Assembly (NCBI GenBank): GCA_963832305.1
Contig: CAWHTU010000016.1
Span: forward strand, 124,001-188,000
From: Roseiarcus sp963832305
Lineage (GTDB): Bacteria > Pseudomonadota > Alphaproteobacteria > Rhizobiales > Beijerinckiaceae
DNA length: 64,000 bases
Direction of reading: 5' to 3'
In this document: piece after piece, positions 60,508 through 64,000 of the stretch
How positions within the stretch are numbered: position 1 is the stretch's first letter
How the letters are laid out: the number at the start of each line of letters is the position of its first letter
Translations under genes and position numbers: made by a program
Notes under the pieces: generated by a model
The model's input: the letters and a program-made list of their open reading frames with translations, nothing else
Told to the model about the DNA's origin: nothing
Databases searched by the model: none

Positions 60508-60705
60508 ATGATGGACAGCGCCATATTTACCACCGACGTCGTAAAAGATGTTGGGAATCCCAATCGCTTCCGCTGGAATATTTACGACAAAGAGAAGGTT
60601 CGAGACAAATCCTTCTACTCCTTCGCGACAAAGCGCGAAGCCCAGGCCGATGCGGATAAGTTCGTCGAAAAACTCAACGCAATTTGGCCAGCCTCAAGAG
60701 AATAA
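60508..60705 (+). CDS. Small hypothetical protein
   Basis: A 65-residue protein beginning with tandem Met. Core: NRFRWNIYDKEKVRDKSFYSFATKREAQADADKFVEKLNAIW. The layout resembles short single-domain proteins of rhizobia of unknown function. It precedes mucR on the same strand. A/T-richer than its surroundings. Confidence 0.55.
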   Translation: MMDSAIFTTDVVKDVGNPNRFRWNIYDKEKVRDKSFYSFATKREAQADADKFVEKLNAIWPASRE

Positions 60706-60817
60706 AACCCAGCGAGTTCATCGTGCCGCCCGCATTTATCTGAAACCACCTCGACGAATCGGCAAAGCGAGCGTAAGGGTGCGCGCGGCAAGTTCGTTGC
60801 CCAGGGAATCCTAAAAC

Positions 60818-61234
60818 ATGGGCACATCAAGTGCGATCGAAATGGCGGCAGAAATCATCGCCGCCTTCGTTGCGAATAACCCTCTGCCAAAAACCGAGCT
60901 CCCCGCCCTGATTCACGCGATCCACATGACCGTAGCAAGGCTCGAAAACGAGCCTAAGAGCGCGCCGGCCCCCGTCGAACCGAAAGCGCCGGCGGTGCCA
61001 ATTCGACGATCGATCACGCCGGAATTCTTGATCTGCCTCGAGGACGGCAAACGATTCAAGTCGATGCGGCGTCACTTGGCCGGGCTCGGCCTGACGCCGG
61101 ATCAATATCGCGAGAAATGGAACCTTCCGGCTGACTATCCGATGGTCGCGCCCAACTACGCGGCGCAGAGGTCGGCGATGGCGAAAAAGATCGGACTCGG
61201 CCGGAGGCATCCGGCGCGCGCAGTCAGGTCATAG
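60818..61234 (+). CDS. MucR/Ros-family zinc-finger transcriptional regulator
   Basis: A 138-residue regulator. The DNA-binding part has LICLEDGKRFKSMRRHLAGLGLTPDQYREKWNLPADYPMVAPNYAAQRSAMAKKIGLG, the MucR-type zinc-finger plus helix segment. The second zinc Cys is Asp (CLED), a substitution common in MucR proteins. MucR controls exopolysaccharide, motility and cell-cycle genes in Rhizobiales. Pro-rich linker between the halves (PKSAPAPVEPKAPAVP). Confidence 0.92.
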   Translation: MGTSSAIEMAAEIIAAFVANNPLPKTELPALIHAIHMTVARLENEPKSAPAPVEPKAPAVPIRRSITPEFLICLEDGKRFKSMRRHLAGLGLTPDQYREKWNLPADYPMVAPNYAAQRSAMAKKIGLGRRHPARAVRS

Positions 61235-61303
61235 GCATCCAGCATTCTCTCTGGCGCACGCAGCGCGCTCGCGATCGAACCGCGGCGCGCGGCGGTCGCA
61301 TCT

Positions 61304-62419
61304 TCAGAGCTGCTCGAAGCCGATCTTGCCGTCGGCGCCTTTTTTCCAGACATACCAGACGTAATCGACGGTCGTGCGGTCGCCCTTCTTGTCATAGGCG
61401 ATCGGGCCGATCACGGTGTTGAAGGTCATGCCCGAATGCATCGCTTCGGCGACCTTCTTCGGATCGAGCGACTTCGCCTTTTCCGCCGCCTGCTTCATGA
61501 TCTGGACCGCGGCGTAGGAGTAGAGCGTGTAGCCCTGCGGGTCGAAGCCCTTGGCCTTGAACGCATCGACCGCGTCCTTGGCGTTCGGGTTCTTGCGCGG
61601 CTCGGGGCCGAAGGTCATGAGGGTTCCCTCGACGCCAGGCCCGCCGATCGCCGCGAACTCCAAGTCGGTAATCCCGTCACCGGAGATCATGACCGTGCTC
61701 ATGCCCTGATCGCGCATCTGGCGGACGATAAGGCCGCCTTCGGTGTGCAGACCGCCCCACATCAGGTACTCGGCGCCGGACTCCTTGATCTTGGAGACGA
61801 TCGCCGAATAGTCCTTTTCGCCGGTGTTCACCCCTTCGTAGAGCACTTCCTTGACGCCCATCTTGTGCATGTTGTCGAGAGCGGCGTCGGCAAGACCCTT
61901 GCCATAGGTCGTCTTGTCGTGGACGACGGCGATCTTCTTGCCCTTGAGCTTGTCACGAGCGAGCGCGGCCCAGACCATGCCCTGCTGATCGTCGCGGCCG
62001 CAGGTTCGAAATGCGTCCCACAGCATCCGGTCGGTGACTTTGGGGTTTGTCGCCGAGGGCGTGATAAACAGGATGCCGTTCTCGGAATAGACGTCGGAAG
62101 CGGGAATGGTTACGCCGGAATTGAAATGGCCGACGACGAACTTGACCCCATCGCCAACGAACTTGTTGGCGACCGACACGCCCTGCTTCGGGTCGGAGAC
62201 GTCGTCGCCCGGCTCGACTTCGATCTTTTGCCCGAGAATGCCCCCAGCCTTGTTGATGTCCTCGGCGGCCTGCTCGACGCCCTGGGTGAGTTGCGCGCCG
62301 AACGCCGCGTTGGCGCCGGTGATCGGCCCCGCTACGCCGATTTTGATTTGCGCTTGCGCCCCGGTTGCGAGCCAGAGCGACAATGCGACCGGAATGGCTT
62401 TCAGAACGAGGGTCCGCAT
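61304..62419 (-). CDS. Branched-chain amino-acid ABC transporter substrate-binding protein
   Basis: A 371-residue LivK-type periplasmic protein. Signal peptide (LVLKAIPVALSLWLATGAQA), then IKIGVAGPITGANAAFG, EVEPGDDVSDPKQGVSVANKFV, DKTTYGKGLADAALDN and YTLYSYAAVQIMKQAAEKA. ATG at 62419 with a ggagg ribosome-binding site six bases upstream; two in-frame starts lie just before it. It diverges from a CGNR-type regulator and a LivH permease, the rest of the transporter running off the window. Confidence 0.9.
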   Translation of the reverse strand: MRTLVLKAIPVALSLWLATGAQAQIKIGVAGPITGANAAFGAQLTQGVEQAAEDINKAGGILGQKIEVEPGDDVSDPKQGVSVANKFVGDGVKFVVGHFNSGVTIPASDVYSENGILFITPSATNPKVTDRMLWDAFRTCGRDDQQGMVWAALARDKLKGKKIAVVHDKTTYGKGLADAALDNMHKMGVKEVLYEGVNTGEKDYSAIVSKIKESGAEYLMWGGLHTEGGLIVRQMRDQGMSTVMISGDGITDLEFAAIGGPGVEGTLMTFGPEPRKNPNAKDAVDAFKAKGFDPQGYTLYSYAAVQIMKQAAEKAKSLDPKKVAEAMHSGMTFNTVIGPIAYDKKGDRTTVDYVWYVWKKGADGKIGFEQL

Positions 62420-62493
62420 CATAACCTCCATTACGAGATTGAGGGGTTAGCTTGCGCAGACTAGCCATGATGGATTAACCTGTAAAGATCATA

Positions 62494-63132
62494 ATGACGG
62501 TTAGTGCGTCCGCTCCTCCTCCCTCCCGCGCCGGTTCGCTGCCGCTGATCGCCGACGACCTCGCGCTCGATTTCGCCAACACCGAATCCGGTCGCGGCTT
62601 CCCCTCGCACGAGAACCATCTCCGCGCGGCTGAACACGTCGCCCAATGGCTCAAGCACGCCAAGGCGCTGCCGCCTGAAGACGCCGACTGGCTCGCGGAT
62701 CAGGTCTCCGCGCGGCCCGATCTGGCCGCCGACCTCATGACCAAGGCTCTCGCCCTGCGCGAGGCGATTCACGACATCGGGGCGGCGCTCGGTGGTCGCG
62801 CCAAGCCGCCCGCCGCTTCGCTCGCTGGCCTTTCCGCGCTTCATGCGCGATTCGTGGCTCGCGCCGCGCTCGCGCCCGGCGTGCTCTCCTGCCGCTGGCG
62901 CTGGAGCGTGCGCGACGCGCCGGTCGAAGCGGCGCTCGGCCCAATCGCGCTCGCGGCGGTGAGGCTGTTCACGGAAGGCGATATGCATCGGATCCGGGAG
63001 TGCGGCGGACACGCTTGCGGCTGGCTCTTCTATGACCGGAGCAAGAACAATCGGCGCCGCTGGTGCGAGATGGAGGTCTGCGGCAATCGCGCCAAGCAGC
63101 GGCGTCTCGCAGCGCGGAGGCGCGCGGATTGA
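62494..63132 (+). CDS. ABATE/CGNR zinc-finger regulator
   Basis: A 212-residue putative regulator of the ABATE-CGNR family. It has LIADDLALDFANTESGRG at the start and the zinc-ribbon ending ECGGHACGWLFYDRSKNNRRRWCEMEVCGNRAKQ, with the CGNR motif. The family is common next to stress- or transport-related genes. It sits between divergent livK and livH-like genes and is translationally coupled to the latter (TTGA overlap), so it may control this transporter. Confidence 0.9.
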   Translation: MTVSASAPPPSRAGSLPLIADDLALDFANTESGRGFPSHENHLRAAEHVAQWLKHAKALPPEDADWLADQVSARPDLAADLMTKALALREAIHDIGAALGGRAKPPAASLAGLSALHARFVARAALAPGVLSCRWRWSVRDAPVEAALGPIALAAVRLFTEGDMHRIRECGGHACGWLFYDRSKNNRRRWCEMEVCGNRAKQRRLAARRRAD

Positions 63133-64000
63133 GCCGCCGCCAGGTGCTTCGCCTCATCGTTCTTTTGGCCGCAGCGATGCTCGCCGGCTGCTCGCCAGCG
63201 CTCGAAACCGACCAGGCGAGGCTCTGCCGCATGGCGTTGCCGGCGCTGATGCCGCAAGAGACTCGGATCGACATTCTGGCGCAAAGACCTGACCCCGACG
63301 GGCGGGGCCTAAGCGTCGCCTTCACCGCGTTCACGCCCGGCGGAGAGCCTCGCAATCATCTCGCCGCGTGCCGCTTTCGCGAGCCGGGACGGCCGAATCA
63401 GTCGCGCGATCTCGTATCGCTGACGATCGACGGACGGCCCCTTTCGGAGGCGCGGCTCTTCGCGCTCATCCGCTATTGGCTGGCGACGCCGGAGGGCCGC
63501 GCGGCCGATCCTGCCCCGCTCGGCGACGTCAGCGGGCTTCCCGTCGTGCCTCATTCTCTCGCCTATGGATTGCAGATGGCGCTCGACGGGTTGCCGCTGG
63601 CGGCGATCTACGGGCTCCTCGCGGCGGCCTACTCGCTGATCTACGGCCTGATCGGGCGCATCAATTTCGCCTTCGGCGAAATGGCCGCCGCCGGCGGCTA
63701 CGCCGCGGCGATCGCAGCCCTGGCGTTGGTCCTCTGGCCGCCCGCGCCCCTCTTGATCGCGGCCTTCGCTCTCGCGGCCGCGGTTGCGGCGGGTTGGGGC
63801 TTCGCCGCCGCGCGAGCGGTCTTCATTCCGCTGCGCCAGGCTCGCGGCCAGCAGGTGCTTGTGGCGTCCGTCGGACTTGCGCTCTTTCTCCGCGAGCTGT
63901 TGCGGCTGGCGCAGGGCGACCGGAGCTGGATGAGCCCGCAGCTCAATCAGCCGTTCGCGCTCGCGCGAGCGGGCGACTTCGTAGCCGTCGCCACGCCAAT
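63129..64000 (+). CDS. Branched-chain amino-acid ABC permease (LivH-like), partial
   Basis: The open frame runs off the window. About 140 residues precede the permease: a lipoprotein-like segment (LIVLLAAAMLAGCSPALETDQ) and a soluble region with FTPGGEPRNHLAACRFREPGRPN. The LivH body begins at LAYGLQMALDGLPLAAIYGLLAAAYSLIYGLIGRINFAFGE, a strongly conserved LivH signature. TTG at 63129 overlaps the CGNR stop by 4 bases; GTG at 63144 is the other option. The N-terminal extension is unusual for LivH. Confidence 0.85.
   Translation, partial: MSRRQVLRLIVLLAAAMLAGCSPALETDQARLCRMALPALMPQETRIDILAQRPDPDGRGLSVAFTAFTPGGEPRNHLAACRFREPGRPNQSRDLVSLTIDGRPLSEARLFALIRYWLATPEGRAADPAPLGDVSGLPVVPHSLAYGLQMALDGLPLAAIYGLLAAAYSLIYGLIGRINFAFGEMAAAGGYAAAIAALALVLWPPAPLLIAAFALAAAVAAGWGFAAARAVFIPLRQARGQQVLVASVGLALFLRELLRLAQGDRSWMSPQLNQPFALARAGDFVAVATP

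Overview
The window looks like chromosomal DNA of a GC-rich alphaproteobacterium of the order Hyphomicrobiales (Rhizobiales). The evidence is the gene order dusB-ntrB-ntrC-ntrY-ntrX-hfq-hflX, an NtrX without a GAFTGA loop, a MucR/Ros regulator, a class I PHA synthase, and a NikR/NiCoT plus CbtAB metal-uptake set. The exact genus cannot be read from the sequence. No rRNA, tRNA, CRISPR array, prophage or complete insertion sequence was seen.

Layout. 0.4-2 kb: a two-domain cold-shock protein and MazG. 2.2-13.2 kb, minus strand: the nitrogen-regulation block dusB-ntrB-ntrC-ntrY-ntrX, then hfq, hflX, an SDR and a YdcF protein. 13.3-15.9 kb, plus strand: cysteine synthase, AlaX and mercaptopyruvate sulfurtransferase. 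16.2-23.1 kb: a broken double DUF1254/DUF1214 secreted protein, REP-like palindromes, an oxalate-CoA-ligase-like enzyme, a ketopantoate-reductase-like protein and a SulP transporter. 23.5-28.8 kb: an ABC exporter and an acyl-CoA ligase between two DUF4239 membrane proteins. 29-32.6 kb: a cupin / transglutaminase-like / alpha-E / ATP-grasp operon. 32.6-37.1 kb: aat, then a nickel/cobalt region with nikR and its operator, a NiCoT permease, a phosphatase-like protein, CbtA, CbtB, a cobalamin riboswitch with its promoter, and a NiCoT remnant.

37-45.6 kb: a Rieske oxygenase, a GNAT, Uma2 plus a Uma2 remnant, a HAF-repeat protein, an AlaC-like aminotransferase and PHA synthase. 45.7-50 kb: a histidine phosphatase, hemB, a SLOG-type nucleotide-sensor/membrane protein, two displaced hemB 3' fragments and a quinone oxidoreductase. 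50-56.3 kb: secreted and small enzymes, including three tandem paralogues of an unrecognised exported protein. 56.6-64 kb: YciI with an ECF sigma factor, an epimerase with a glycolipid-binding protein, MucR, and a branched-chain amino-acid transport locus (LivK, CGNR regulator, LivH cut by the window edge).

Two points dominate interpretation. First, at least 13 genes carry single-base frameshifts whose two sides read as continuous conserved protein. They include core genes such as ntrC and phaC, so many are probably assembly indels, and such genes are given here as one locus each. Second, the best candidate for something new is the SLOG/transmembrane gene lodged behind hemB, followed by two decayed hemB 3' ends, which marks the hemB end as a repeated insertion point.
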